Under the pieces are notes generated by a model. The model did not search any database, was not told where the DNA came from, and saw nothing but the letters and a program-made list of their open reading frames with translations. This document shows, in pieces, positions 18,411 to 27,186 of a DNA stretch of 64,000 bases. The position numbers and the translations under genes are program-made. The stretch is from an uncultured Eubacteriales bacterium. Its GTDB lineage: Bacteria > Bacillota > Clostridia > Peptostreptococcales > Anaerovoracaceae. The DNA lies in the NCBI GenBank assembly GCA_910583765.1, contig CAJTYS010000014.1, forward strand, positions 18,783 through 82,782. Reading direction: 5' to 3'. Every line of letters begins with the position of its first letter. The first letter of the stretch is position 1.

Positions 18411-19073
18411 TTATCTTTTTTTCTTTTTCAGTCCAATCACAATTGCGATGATCAAAATTAGGATCACCGCCCCGATGCCCACCACCGGCAAATAAGAGAC
18501 TTTTCCTTTGGTCTCTTGCTGTTCCGCCTGCGTCTGATCATCAGGCTCAGGCTGCGCAGTCTCCGTTGGAGCAGTCGTTGCCTCTTGCGTGGTTTCCTCC
18601 GTGGTCTCTTCTATTGTGGATTCCTCGGTGGCTGCCGTAGTTGGTGCGGCTTTGATGCTCACTGTCTTGCTGGCGGAAGGTTGACCCATATCCTGATCCC
18701 CATCCAGATTCTGGGTTTCCAGGGTCTCCAGATCCAAACCAGTGCTCCCGGAGCCAACAGCTTTAAATTTCACGCGAAAGGCTAGTTTCCCGCTGGCATC
18801 GTCCGCATAAGCTTTCAATTCCACCAGTCCAGCGTCACCCTGGCTGCTGCCGCCAGACAAGTACTGGAGTTTGCTGGTGTCATAGGATAACTGCCCGTTA
18901 ACATAGCCTAAGGAACTGCCTTTGTATGTAACCGTCACCGTCATTGTCTTTCCCATATCCGCCGAGCCGCTTCCTGAAATGGAAACACTGGAAGACGCGC
19001 CAAAGACAGTCGCCGGGATCATCGCTGACAATAGGAACACTGCCGCGACCCATAATTTTATTCTTCTTTTCAT
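18411..19073 (-). CDS. Cohesin-domain protein with C-terminal membrane anchor
   Basis: A 220-residue surface protein with a signal peptide (residues 1-24, cut near VFGASS). The cohesin-like beta-sandwich follows (about 27-135; 'ISGSGSADMGKTMTVTVTY', 'NGQLSYDTSKLQYLSGGSS'). Next come a Thr/Glu-rich linker (about 140-190), a transmembrane helix 'LPVVGIGAVILILIIAIVIG' and KKKKR. Cohesins bind dockerin modules; no dockerin was seen in this window. The ATG at 19071-19073 has AAGGAG upstream. It lies 13 bp downstream of the glucosaminidase gene, so the two are probably cotranscribed. Confidence 0.82.
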   Translation of the reverse strand: MKRRIKLWVAAVFLLSAMIPATVFGASSSVSISGSGSADMGKTMTVTVTYKGSSLGYVNGQLSYDTSKLQYLSGGSSQGDAGLVELKAYADDASGKLAFRVKFKAVGSGSTGLDLETLETQNLDGDQDMGQPSASKTVSIKAAPTTAATEESTIEETTEETTQEATTAPTETAQPEPDDQTQAEQQETKGKVSYLPVVGIGAVILILIIAIVIGLKKKKR

Positions 19074-19086
19074 GGCTTCTCCTTTA

Positions 19087-20895
19087 TCAAGGCCTTGCGC
19101 AAGGGCTGGCCGGCATCCCGCTGTACACTGGGATATGGAAAGTGATCGGATAGTCGGCACTGGATTCATAAGCGTACCGCAGGATCTTTCCTTCACTTTC
19201 ACCACCAGCCGTATTGGTCATGTACTGGTGGGTGGCCACATTGTTCAGCCCGTTCATCACATTGAATTTCTTCGTATAATATGTATACTGCTTGTTGGTC
19301 AGATAGTTGCTGGAATAGTAGCTGGCGCCTCCGGCCAGGGATTTCTCAATGGAGTTCCACGGTCTGCCGTAGGAAGTCGCGCCTGTCCCCGCGCCCTTTG
19401 CCCACCACAAGCCACGCTCTGTGGCACTCATGGTGCTGGTGGTGTAGGCTCCGATGTTAAAGTGGTTGTAGATTCCTTTATAACCGGAATACTTGCCGGA
19501 AATCAATCCGCTGCCGCCTTTCCAGCCCTGCTCCTGAATCACCATGGCTGTGATCACGTTAGGGTTCACCTTGGAATTCACCCCGGCGTTGTACAGATTA
19601 TCGATATAGCTGGTAGTGTTCATGAAACAGTTGCTGCGGGAAACCATGCTCTTGATGGTCTCCTTTGTCTGGGACGCCGCGTCAAAATTGTGATCCATGA
19701 ACTGATAAATGGACGTAGTATTGAAGAAATTCCTCGGGTCCATGTAGTAAGCCACGATCTCCTGGGACGCCGCGTTCCATCTGCCGTCAAAGGCCGTGTA
19801 TTTTCCTGTGGAACTGTTGTATGCTCCTGGTGCTTTTGACTTCCAGGAATCTGGTGAAGATGGTTCCACTAAATTGATGCCGATCTTCATTTCCTTGGAC
19901 AAAGCGCTGGACCAGTCGATCCCTGTGTTCTGCGCTTTGAAGATCCACTGCGGATGCGCTTGATGGAGTACTCTCAGCCCGCTCTTGTAGCTGTCCGGGA
20001 ATCCCTGCTGAGTCATCCATGTCTCAAACTCCGCGTCGCTGAGGTTGGAGCCATCCAAATTAGAACCCGCAGGCGGCGTGTCATTGACCAATGTGATATA
20101 GCTGGAAAGGACATAGCCTTTCTTGGACGCGCTGTAATTGAATTTGTACCACGTCTGCCCAGAGGAGCTCTTCACTTTGGACAGAACCGTGATGGTTTTT
20201 CCTTTTGCCAGGCTGCCCAGCTTCGCATAATTCGTTCCGGCGCCTTTCCGTACATTGAGAGGGCCGTCATTGACCTTTCCTTTTTTGTTGACTGCCGTTT
20301 CTTTTGGCGCAGGAGCCGCAGCAGCTTTCAGTTTTACATATTTAGAAAGAACATAGCCGGTTTTCGAGCCGTGCTTGATCCGATACCATTTGGCCTTGTC
20401 TTTTCCTGTCCGCTCGCCAGTCACTGTTACGGCGGCATTCTTTTTCAGGGTCCCGATCTTTTTGTAACCGGATCCCGCGTTGCCCCGAACATTGAGAGGG
20501 CCCTCTTTAATGGTGCCTTTTTTTGTTGGTGAGTAGGCTTTGATTTTGCCCAAAGCAGCTGTCTTTTTGGCCGCTGTGGTCTTCAGCTTCACGTGCTTCG
20601 CAAGCACATAACCTGTCTTCGAGCTAAATTTGATCTTGTACCATTTCACGCCCTTTTTATTCTTTTTTGACCCTTTAATAGTAATGGCCTTCCCTTTTTT
20701 CAGGGTCCCGATCTTTTTGTAAGAAGTCCCTGCATTTTTGCGCACGGTCAGGGGTCCGTTTTTCACCACGCCTTTCTTTGTGGCAGCATACGCGTCCGCG
20801 CCGCCCATAGCTGGCACTGCGGCAAAAATAGCCAGCAATAGAAACAGCGCAGTAATCACTGCCACACATTTACTGCTTGTCCTTGTTGACATCAT
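19087..20895 (-). CDS. Secreted cell-wall glucosaminidase with three SH3b repeats
   Basis: A 602-residue exported hydrolase with a signal peptide (about 1-38, AYA/AT) and three bacterial SH3 domains (about 42-105, 120-185, 203-268), each with 'GPLNVRKGAGT.Y.K(I/L)G.L..G' and ending 'GYVLS.Y(V/I)'. A C-terminal endo-beta-N-acetylglucosaminidase domain follows (about 290-595; 'WQA/QEQGWKGGSGLISG', 'NHFNIGAYT'). It would cut the glycan strand of peptidoglycan, with the SH3b domains binding the wall. GGAG precedes the first of two adjacent ATGs. A TTGACA-N17-TAAACT promoter lies upstream. Confidence 0.92.
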   Translation of the reverse strand: MMSTRTSSKCVAVITALFLLLAIFAAVPAMGGADAYAATKKGVVKNGPLTVRKNAGTSYKKIGTLKKGKAITIKGSKKNKKGVKWYKIKFSSKTGYVLAKHVKLKTTAAKKTAALGKIKAYSPTKKGTIKEGPLNVRGNAGSGYKKIGTLKKNAAVTVTGERTGKDKAKWYRIKHGSKTGYVLSKYVKLKAAAAPAPKETAVNKKGKVNDGPLNVRKGAGTNYAKLGSLAKGKTITVLSKVKSSSGQTWYKFNYSASKKGYVLSSYITLVNDTPPAGSNLDGSNLSDAEFETWMTQQGFPDSYKSGLRVLHQAHPQWIFKAQNTGIDWSSALSKEMKIGINLVEPSSPDSWKSKAPGAYNSSTGKYTAFDGRWNAASQEIVAYYMDPRNFFNTTSIYQFMDHNFDAASQTKETIKSMVSRSNCFMNTTSYIDNLYNAGVNSKVNPNVITAMVIQEQGWKGGSGLISGKYSGYKGIYNHFNIGAYTTSTMSATERGLWWAKGAGTGATSYGRPWNSIEKSLAGGASYYSSNYLTNKQYTYYTKKFNVMNGLNNVATHQYMTNTAGGESEGKILRYAYESSADYPITFHIPVYSGMPASPCARP

Positions 20896-20947
20896 TCGTT
20901 TCTCCTATTCATAGAAATTTCCCTAAACTTTGATTCACATCTCCTTC

Positions 20948-20976
20948 AGTTTACAGCATCCCCTTTTTGATGTCAA
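20948..20976 (-). promoter_or_regulatory. Promoter of the glucosaminidase-cohesin operon
   Basis: TTGACA (20971-20976), 17-nt spacer, TAAACT (20948-20953) on the minus strand, about 50 bp before the start codon. The -35 is perfect and the -10 matches 4 of 6. Confidence 0.65.
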
Positions 20977-21029
20977 TGGTTCGACAGTTTTCTCACAGAA
21001 ATTACAAATTCCAGTATGTCTCGAACGCA

Positions 21030-21065
21030 AAAAGACTGCTATGCTTTTTATCATAACAGCCTTTT
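21030..21065 (-). terminator. Intrinsic terminator after the DUF3343 gene
   Basis: Minus-strand stem AAAAGGCTGTTATG / CATAGCAGTCTTTT (two G-U pairs, 8-nt loop) followed by a short T run. It starts 8 bp below the stop at 21073. Confidence 0.75.
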
Positions 21066-21072
21066 CAATTAT

Positions 21073-21339
21073 TTAGATATGCTGGTACTCTTTCTTTCCA
21101 TTGCTGGTCACAGCCTGGAAAATGCCTCGGGTACTGATCTGGTTTTCTGAGAGCACCGCAATGATTCTCTGCAGGTCATATCCTGTTACCAGCAGCGCCT
21201 GCCCGCAGGTGCGCAAAAGCTGAGTCGGGACTCGCTGCTGCTTGGAATGGATCCCCTGTTCCATCAATTTATCCCTTGCGTACATGGCCTTGTAAAAAGA
21301 CGAAAATGTAAGCAAGTATTCAAGTTCAGGTCTGCGCAA
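21073..21339 (-). CDS. DUF3343 protein (putative Se/S carrier-like)
   Basis: An 88-residue soluble protein with the DUF3343 pattern 'LTFSSFYKAMYARDKLMEQGI', a central 'LRTCGQALLV' and a hydrophobic strand. Family members are often next to selenium or sulfur-transfer genes, but that context is missing here. The start appears to be TTG at 21337-21339, because AGGAGG sits 8-10 nt before it and no in-frame ATG is better placed. It lies 23 bp after the carboxypeptidase gene, with which it likely shares a transcript. Confidence 0.72.
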   Translation of the reverse strand: MRRPELEYLLTFSSFYKAMYARDKLMEQGIHSKQQRVPTQLLRTCGQALLVTGYDLQRIIAVLSENQISTRGIFQAVTSNGKKEYQHI

Positions 21340-21362
21340 AAAAAGGACCTCCTGTCTATCTC

Positions 21363-22574
21363 TTATATGATCTTTTTCATCATTTGTATGTAAAGATCTT
21401 TGATAGACGCCTTTTCTGCTTTTTCCGCGGCTGTCATAGGGAATCTCCCGATTTCCGCCCCATCCTGATAGACCACCAGTTCTCCTACTTTCTGGCCTTT
21501 TTTGATCGGTGGACGCATGGCATCGTCCATTTCAATTTTGGTTTTGATGCTGCCTTTTTTGCCCTTTTTCACTAGCACAGACTTTTCCTCTTCTAAAACC
21601 GCTGTGATCTTTGAAGGCGCTCCCTTTTGAATCTTGAGGGATTTCTGGGTCTTGCCCTGTTCCCCGATTTTCACGCTTTCATAGTTGGCAAAGCCATAGT
21701 CGAACATTTTACTGATTTCCGCGAATCGGATCTTGGAAGTCTTGCAGCCCAGGATCACTGCCACCAGTCTGGTTCCGCCCCGCTCCGCCGCGCCTGACAG
21801 ACAGTAACCCGCATCTTGCGTGAATCCTGTTTTGATGCCAATGGCGCCGGAATACTGTTTGATGAGCCTGTTGGTGTTTGTCAGCCCGAATTCTTTTTCC
21901 TTGCCCGGAAGCCCCACTTTGATAGTGGCTTGCCACCTGGTGAACCATTCCTTTGTTTTTGGAAAGCGAAGGAGTTGGCGGGACATCACTGCTATATCAT
22001 ATGCGCTGGTATAATGGTTTGCTACTGGCAGCCCGTTGGTGTTCACGAAATTCGTGTCTTTCATGTCCAGCTCCCGGGCTCTCTGGTTCATCCGTTCCAC
22101 GAACATTTCCACGCTTCCTGCCAAATGCTCAGCTAGGGCCACGCATCCATCGTTGGCGCTGACCATGGCAACGCCCATGAGCAGTTCTTCCACCGTGTGC
22201 TGTTCCCCAGGTTCCATGTACATCTGACTGCCGCCCATGGAAGCGGCTTTCTCGGAAATGGTCACCGTGTCCTTCATGCTGATTTTCCCGTCTTCACAAG
22301 CCTCCAGGATCAGCAGCATGGTCATGACTTTTGTGACTGACGCAGGCGGGAGCCTTTTATGCGCGTCCTGGGCGAACAGGACTTCTCCGCTGGCCGCGTC
22401 CATCAGCACAGCCGATTTCGCATCCAGTGCGAGACCGGTCTCTTTTTCCGATGGCTCTGCCCTCGCGTTTACAATGGATATGCTTCGTTCCTCCGGCTGG
22501 AACCGGTCAATGCCCATGAACCCGCCAATCAGCAGCGCCGCCACCAGGCAGCAGCTGATCACTTTCTTTTTCAC
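21363..22574 (-). CDS. dacF: D-alanyl-D-alanine carboxypeptidase (PBP5/DacF type)
   Basis: A 403-residue low-molecular-weight penicillin-binding protein. All three active-site motifs are present: SVTK (Ser79-Lys82), SAN (139-141) and KTG (248-250). The PBP5 C-terminal beta domain follows and ends in a probable amphipathic membrane anchor (last 18 residues). The GTG at 22572-22574 directly precedes a signal peptide (KKKVISCCLVAALLIGG) and has an AAGGGGGG site, so it is preferred over the upstream ATGs that would bury the signal. It trims pentapeptide stem peptides. The dacF symbol is by similarity only. Confidence 0.88.
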   Translation of the reverse strand: MKKKVISCCLVAALLIGGFMGIDRFQPEERSISIVNARAEPSEKETGLALDAKSAVLMDAASGEVLFAQDAHKRLPPASVTKVMTMLLILEACEDGKISMKDTVTISEKAASMGGSQMYMEPGEQHTVEELLMGVAMVSANDGCVALAEHLAGSVEMFVERMNQRARELDMKDTNFVNTNGLPVANHYTSAYDIAVMSRQLLRFPKTKEWFTRWQATIKVGLPGKEKEFGLTNTNRLIKQYSGAIGIKTGFTQDAGYCLSGAAERGGTRLVAVILGCKTSKIRFAEISKMFDYGFANYESVKIGEQGKTQKSLKIQKGAPSKITAVLEEEKSVLVKKGKKGSIKTKIEMDDAMRPPIKKGQKVGELVVYQDGAEIGRFPMTAAEKAEKASIKDLYIQMMKKII

Positions 22575-22765
22575 ACAAAAAACCCCCTTATTTCCGCGAA
22601 TCACTGATTGATCGAACAAAGTCGGTTTCGCTGATTTTTTGTTAGCCTTAGACTTTGCTGACATTCCGGAAATATCATGAATCATATTTCCTACACCATA
22701 GGATATTCACAGGATTGGGGGTTTAGTACGAAATAGTTTATAAAAGGGTCTGGGTTATGGCTTGA

Positions 22766-24019
22766 TCAAACATACCAAACCGGCAATTGCAGAATATTTT
22801 CTCTCAAGGCTCCTGGCTGCGGACAGAGGCATATGATCGCTCCCATTCCCCGCTTTTTATCGGGGATCCCATCCAGGATCGTGAAGGCGCTGGTCTGATC
22901 CGCTGATACGGAAGAACCTTTTTTTATTTCAATTGGATACAGCGTGCCGTTCTCCTCAATAATAAGATCAATTTCACTTTCTATCCTTTTTTCTTGGTCA
23001 TGGACTTTTTTCTTATCTCTGCCTCGATAAAATGAAACACAGTAACGATAGTCGATCCCCTTGTTGGAATAGGATTTGAGGATCTCTGAAATCACGAAAG
23101 TTTCAAAAAACGCACCGCTCATCGCGCCATTGGCAAGGGTTTCCGGTGTCAGCCATCTGGTGAGGTACGCAGCCAGTCCCGTGTCTCTGAAATAAACTTT
23201 CGGTGTTTTGATCGCTCGCTTCAATACGGATGACGTGAACGGCTCCAGCAGATAGATGATGCCCGAAGCTTCCAAGATCGACATCCACCTTTTGATGGTG
23301 GTCTGATCTTTTCCTATATCATCAGCTATGTTGGCGTAATTGACCAATTGTCCTGTCCTTGCCGCCACAGCGATCATAAATTTTCTAAAGTCATCTAGGT
23401 TTTGCACAGCCGACAATTTCCGAACATCGCGTTCCAGATATGTCTTTATATAACTAGAGAAAAAGGCAGACCATTCCACATCGGGGTTTTGCAGTTCCGG
23501 ATAACTGCCTCTGTGTATGACTTCCCAGATATTCTCGAAAGGCTTGACAGTTTTTCCCCGCTCCTGCACATATTCTATGGTTGGAACAAATGACTCGCAA
23601 AAAGGATCGCCTTGGATCTCTCGCATGGATAAACCGGACAATTCTATGATGCTGACGCGGCCAGACAAGGACTCTGACGCGCCTTCCATCAGTTCCAAAG
23701 GCTGCGATCCGGACAAGCAAAACAACCCACGCTCATCGCTCTCGTCGCATTTCAGCTTGATATATCTGAAAAGTCCTGGCACTCGCTGCACTTCATCGTA
23801 AATCACTGGCGGAGGATTCAGCATCATGAACATGTTGGGCTGTTCTTTTGCCTGGTCTTCCACAAAGGGATCGTCAATGGGCACATATCTCTTTTCAGGA
23901 AACAGTCTTTTGATCATGGTTGATTTTCCTGTCTGCCTCGCCCCTGTCACCAGTACGCTTTTAAATGTTTTCTCAGATTTTAAAACCACATCCTCGATCG
24001 CTCGCTTGATATATTCCAT
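22766..24019 (-). CDS. AAA ATPase with DUF4143 domain (first copy type)
   Basis: A 417-residue P-loop protein of the archaeal-type ATPase/DUF4143 group. Walker A 'GARQTGKST' is at about residue 27, Walker B 'VIYDEVQR' at about 73 and sensor 'GSQPLELM' at about 105. DUF4143 starts near 185 and ends with a PD-(D/E)XK-like segment ('ESEIDLIIEENGTLYPIEIKKGS', near 355). These genes are common in accessory islands of gut Clostridia and their function is unresolved. GGAGGG precedes the ATG at 24017-24019. It is distinct in sequence from the second family member at 47416-48762. Confidence 0.88.
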   Translation of the reverse strand: MEYIKRAIEDVVLKSEKTFKSVLVTGARQTGKSTMIKRLFPEKRYVPIDDPFVEDQAKEQPNMFMMLNPPPVIYDEVQRVPGLFRYIKLKCDESDERGLFCLSGSQPLELMEGASESLSGRVSIIELSGLSMREIQGDPFCESFVPTIEYVQERGKTVKPFENIWEVIHRGSYPELQNPDVEWSAFFSSYIKTYLERDVRKLSAVQNLDDFRKFMIAVAARTGQLVNYANIADDIGKDQTTIKRWMSILEASGIIYLLEPFTSSVLKRAIKTPKVYFRDTGLAAYLTRWLTPETLANGAMSGAFFETFVISEILKSYSNKGIDYRYCVSFYRGRDKKKVHDQEKRIESEIDLIIEENGTLYPIEIKKGSSVSADQTSAFTILDGIPDKKRGMGAIICLCPQPGALRENILQLPVWYV

Positions 24020-24172
24020 GTCTCCCTCCGTTTTGATGAATCTAGTATTAGATACTGGATTTATCATATGATATCACGCATTGCGGGGCATGTCAAAGCG
24101 TTGTTTGGGGGCAGGTCTGGAAAAATCAATTTTTCAATGTTCTATACGAATCCGTCCAGAGAAGCCATGTGA

Positions 24173-25192
24173 TCAAGAAGTCATTGCGCCAACAAATGGC
24201 TGACTTGGGCATAAAAATTGTGGAATTTTAGGCTGAGAGGCCATATCGGACAGTTTTTTGTTGGTTTTCCAATATTTGAGTGCGTAAAACTGGAAATTTT
24301 GGGCTGTACCCCAAAAAGTAGATGAAAAGCGGATGAGATTTCCGCGAAAAATTCGCTCCACTCCCTTGACACGGAGCCTCCTGGATCGTGGCTCCGGCCG
24401 ACAACGGCGGCACATGTGTCGGGCTTCTTCCAGGCCGCTGATCTTCCTGTCCAACGCTTCCAGTTTCAGCGTGTTCCAGAAACTTTCCATCGGTGCGTTG
24501 TCCCAGCAGTTCCCCTTCCGGCTCATGCTGCGCACGCACTCGTGTTCCTCCAGCTTTTCTCGATACGCCTTGGAACAATACGTCGATCCCCGGTCCGAAC
24601 GCAACAGGCAGCCTTTTAGACTCCCGCAGCGCTCTTTCGCGTCTTTCAACGCCGCCAGCACCAGTTCTTTGTCGTTGTTTTCGCTCATGGCCATCCCCAC
24701 GATTTTTCTCCCGTGCAGGTCCAATATGGCCGCCAGGTACACGAATCCTTTGGATGTCCAAATGTACGTCGTGTCGCTGACCATTTTTTCTTTGGGGCCT
24801 TTCGTTTGGAAATCCCGATTTAAGTGGTTTTCCGCCACCGGAAGTCCGTGCTTGGAGTCCGTGGTCTTCGCTTTCGTTTTTCGTTTCCGGCACAGCCCTT
24901 TCATCCCGTTCTGATTCATGACGCGCCGCGCTCGTTTGTGATTGATCGGCTCGTTGCGTTTTTTTCGCGGCAGGGCGGTCATGGGTCGCACGCCCAGGGC
25001 GACGCGGTGTTCGCCGTTGATCCGCTCCATCTCTTCGAGGAGCTTCCGATCCGCTTCTTGGCGGCTCGTTTTCCCGCGAGCCCGCCACTTGTGGTACCCG
25101 CTGACCGACACTTTCAGCGTTTCGACCATCTTCGCCAGGGGCCACTTTCCTCGGTTCTCTTCCATGAACTGAAAAGCGTCCTCTGTTTTCAT
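24173..25192 (-). pseudogene. IS3-family transposase OrfB, degenerate 3' end
   Basis: A 339-codon frame with an rve-type integrase core: Asp140 in 'VSDTTYIW', Asp200 in 'LLRSDRGSTYCSKAY' and Glu236 in 'NCWDNAPMESFWNTL', so the DDE triad is complete. After residue 255 the usual closing segment ('..YI.WYN..R....L...SP..YR') is replaced by an Arg-rich out-of-frame read. The frame then continues past the terminal repeat at 24300-24322 instead of stopping inside the element. Parts of the expected tail can be recognised in the other two frames, which implies indels. ATG overlaps the expected orfA stop (ATGA). Confidence 0.82.
24300..24322. repeat. IS terminal inverted repeat, orfB side
   Basis: TGGGCTGTACCCC followed by an A run and GTAGA. 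It shares TGTACCCC and GTAGA with the other end. Confidence 0.7.
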
Positions 25193-25481
25193 CGGTCGTT
25201 CTTGGCGAAGAAGGCCAAGGCTTTTTTATGATTTCTAGCTCCTGTCGCAATTCCTTGTTTTCTTTGCGTTCTTTCCGCAGTTCGTCTTTCAGGTCTTGGA
25301 TTTCTTTTTCTTTCAATTCTTTGCCGCTTTTGTGGAAGTATGCTTCGCCGTGTTCTTGATATCCTTTTTTCCATGCGCGGATCGCTCCGGCGTCCACTTC
25401 CAATTCGCGGGCCATCGCTGAGATGGACGGGTATTCGTGGATCTTTTTCACGACTTCGAGTTTGAATTCTGGTGTGTACAT
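25189..25481 (-). pseudogene. IS3-family OrfA (HTH transposase subunit), frame broken at an A run
   Basis: The N-terminal part is a normal IS3 OrfA: 'MYTPEFKLEVVKKIHEYPSISAMARELEVDAGAIRAWKKGYQ' (HTH_Tnp_1), then a Lys/Glu-rich leucine-zipper coil to 'ELEIIKK'. The expected ending 'ALAFFAKNDR*' lies in the -1 frame. The slip point is a run of six A (25222-25227, complement); a seventh A would restore it. As it stands, the zero frame runs on for about 330 meaningless codons. ATG has GGAGG upstream. Confidence 0.78.
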
Positions 25482-25530
25482 TTTTTTCCTCCATTTGTTT
25501 CTTCTCTAGTTTACCATGTTTTCGACATTG

Positions 25531-25552
25531 TCTACAAATGGGGTACACTTCA
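25531..25552. repeat. IS terminal inverted repeat, orfA side
   Basis: Complement reads TGAAGTGTACCCC then ATTTGTAGA; it is the partner of the repeat at 24300-24322. Confidence 0.7.
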
Positions 25553-25654
25553 CTTTTAATGTTTTTTCCAGCTTTTCCGCAATTTTTATCTTTGATTTTT
25601 CGATTTGTTGGCGTGATGGTTTCTGCAGTTTTATCAACTCTTAAAATTCGCTTT

Positions 25655-26515
25655 TTAGATTTGCAGGTTTTCGGTAATTGCCACAAAAAATTCTTTGCTC
25701 CACATATCGAGCATATCTGGATTTTTGATAAAAGGCATCACATCTTGTTTTGCCTGTTCAAAATCTATGGCGGCAAATCTGCTTTGTAGCAGCGCTTTCA
25801 CATCTTGCAAAGTCAAGGACGCCGTTTCATCTACATGCCCTGTTTGCGCAAGCCTTGCCTGTAGATGTTTTATATTCAGCGGTACCATTTTGCTCAAATA
25901 AAACACATAATCGTATAAATCACGCCCTTTGACTCTATCTTTCCATCCACGGCAAAGCACCGCATGAAGTTTCCCCGCAAATAAAGACGGCATGTCATAT
26001 AAAGCAATTTGGTATGGAATCGGTAATAATTGATATTTATTTTCATAAGACGCATACGCTGGAGGGTTTGTATCCACCTCAAATTTTACTTTTATCGCTT
26101 CGTTAGAGGCTACTAAATTTTGCGCAGGGTTTGGAAAGAAAATCAGCATGTGTTCTTTTGTGTTTCCTTTCACAAAAGCCGACTTTATATCAGAATCTAC
26201 CGTTTTTTTCTTCTCCTCTACTTTGAAATTCAAACCATATGAGCGAATCTCCTTTTCTAAAATAGGCAGAAACGCACTAAAATCAAATTTCTCATCAGGC
26301 TTTTTTAACGAAAAGTCCAAATCCTCCGAGAAACGGTCCAGTCCATAAAAGATACGCAATGCGGTACCGCCATAAAAAGCGGCATTTTTAAAGAATCCCC
26401 CGCGACTTAAGCCGCAAAGAACGATTTCTTGTATCACTTCTTTAATTCTGTTTTTCTTGTCATAAACTGTTACGGCCTCATGCCTATCCACCATCTGCTT
26501 TAAAATATTGTCCAT
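25655..26515 (-). CDS. abiEii: AbiEii-family nucleotidyltransferase toxin
   Basis: A 286-residue nucleotidyltransferase of the AbiEii/type IV toxin-antitoxin family. The catalytic motif is 'FYGGTALRIFYGLDRFSEDLDF' (GG at 49-50, D-L-D at 65-67), and later conserved positions are 'KVKFEVDTNPP' (near 145) and 'AGKLHAVLCRGWKDRVKGRDLYDY' (near 185). Related enzymes (MenT) add nucleotides to tRNA acceptor ends. A GAGAGGGG site inside the end of the antitoxin gene precedes the ATG, and the gap between the genes is 3 bp. It would act as a phage-abortive toxin; that role is inference from the family. Confidence 0.88.
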   Translation of the reverse strand: MDNILKQMVDRHEAVTVYDKKNRIKEVIQEIVLCGLSRGGFFKNAAFYGGTALRIFYGLDRFSEDLDFSLKKPDEKFDFSAFLPILEKEIRSYGLNFKVEEKKKTVDSDIKSAFVKGNTKEHMLIFFPNPAQNLVASNEAIKVKFEVDTNPPAYASYENKYQLLPIPYQIALYDMPSLFAGKLHAVLCRGWKDRVKGRDLYDYVFYLSKMVPLNIKHLQARLAQTGHVDETASLTLQDVKALLQSRFAAIDFEQAKQDVMPFIKNPDMLDMWSKEFFVAITENLQI

Positions 26516-26518
26516 TGA

Positions 26519-27103
26519 TTACCCCTCTCTTTTTGCCAAGGACTGTAACAATTTGTGATTTTGAGTTTTGTATAACCCACACAGATTTTGCAATTTGCGC
26601 ATATCCAACTTAGCAAAGGCTTCTCGCTCTATCCTTAAATCATCAAATAAATATGATTTCAAACCCTGTATATTTTTTAACGGAGCTATTTTGTACAGCA
26701 TGTCGCAAATGGCCTTTTCTGCTGTTGCCATTTGATAAGCATAGCCATTTTCAACATGAAAAGCGACTTCCACCGGATATGCGCTGTCAGGTATGTCTCT
26801 ATAAGAAAAAACACCGAAGGATGTGATATGTTGCTTGATTTTTTTCTTCCCCACAGTCGCACATGTAAAATGATATACAGCTTCTGGAATAAGATGGTGG
26901 TGTCCCAATGCGAATTCAAAAGAAAGATAAGAAGGTCCATATATGCTCGCAGCCAGACAATACCCAGGTGTAGATGGATCTGTCTCATATAATCCCCTAA
27001 TGATCGGAATCAATGCGCCCGCTTCTACCATTCGTTTTATTTTTGCATTTGGATTGCGATATTCATTCAATTCATTTTTTAATATTTCAGTTGTTTTTAT
27101 CAT
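26519..27103 (-). CDS. abiEi: AbiEi-like antitoxin / transcriptional repressor
   Basis: A 194-residue first gene of the pair. It has an N-terminal winged-helix-like region ('LNEYRNPNAKIKRMVEAGALIPIIRGLYETD', residues 12-42), then the AbiEi body ('GYCLAASIYGPSYLSFEFALGHHHLIPE', 'MATAEKAICDMLYKIA'). AbiEi proteins repress their own promoter through inverted repeats, and such a repeat lies immediately upstream. The leader between the predicted transcription start and ATG is very short, which fits the weak ribosome-binding site. Confidence 0.82.
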   Translation of the reverse strand: MIKTTEILKNELNEYRNPNAKIKRMVEAGALIPIIRGLYETDPSTPGYCLAASIYGPSYLSFEFALGHHHLIPEAVYHFTCATVGKKKIKQHITSFGVFSYRDIPDSAYPVEVAFHVENGYAYQMATAEKAICDMLYKIAPLKNIQGLKSYLFDDLRIEREAFAKLDMRKLQNLCGLYKTQNHKLLQSLAKREG

Positions 27104-27151
27104 ATTTTCACCACTTAATGCAATTATAGTGCATCAAGTGGTGAAAATCAA
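27104..27151 (-). promoter_or_regulatory. AbiE promoter within an inverted-repeat operator
   Basis: Inverted repeat with 19-bp arms (27104-27122 and 27130-27148; arm ATTTTCACCACTTAATGCA, one mismatch) and a 7-nt spacer. On the minus strand, TTGATT (27146-27151) and TATAAT (27123-27128) are 17 nt apart, so the dyad covers the core promoter and abuts the start codon. This fits autorepression by AbiEi. Confidence 0.82.
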
Positions 27152-27186
27152 GTAAATAAAGCTTCTATTGTGGATTTGTTTGGGAA

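Larger units (their letters stand above)
24300..25552 (-). mobile_element. IS3-family insertion sequence, decayed
   Basis: About 1.25 kb with imperfect terminal inverted repeats. The orfA-side end reads TGAAGTGTACCCCATTTGTAG (complement of 25532-25552) and the orfB-side end reads TGGGCTGTACCCCAAAAAGTA (24300-24320); both start with TG as in IS3. It encloses orfA and orfB in the usual overlapping order. No matching target duplication could be confirmed at the flanks. It separates the AAA/DUF4143 gene from the AbiE pair. Confidence 0.82.

Noticed and set aside
21337..22685. Carboxypeptidase beginning at the distal ATG (22683-22685)
   Set aside because: That start would put 37 polar residues before the signal peptide; the GTG at 22572-22574 directly precedes it and has a ribosome-binding site.
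24228..25481. A single 417-codon leftward frame through the IS element
   Set aside because: Only its first 83 or so residues are transposase-like; the rest is an Arg/Gly-rich read of the orfB region in the wrong frame.
25189..25686. 165-codon leftward frame crossing the IS end
   Set aside because: It only contains the displaced orfA ending (KKALAFFAKNDR); the remainder is flank and shifted orfA DNA.
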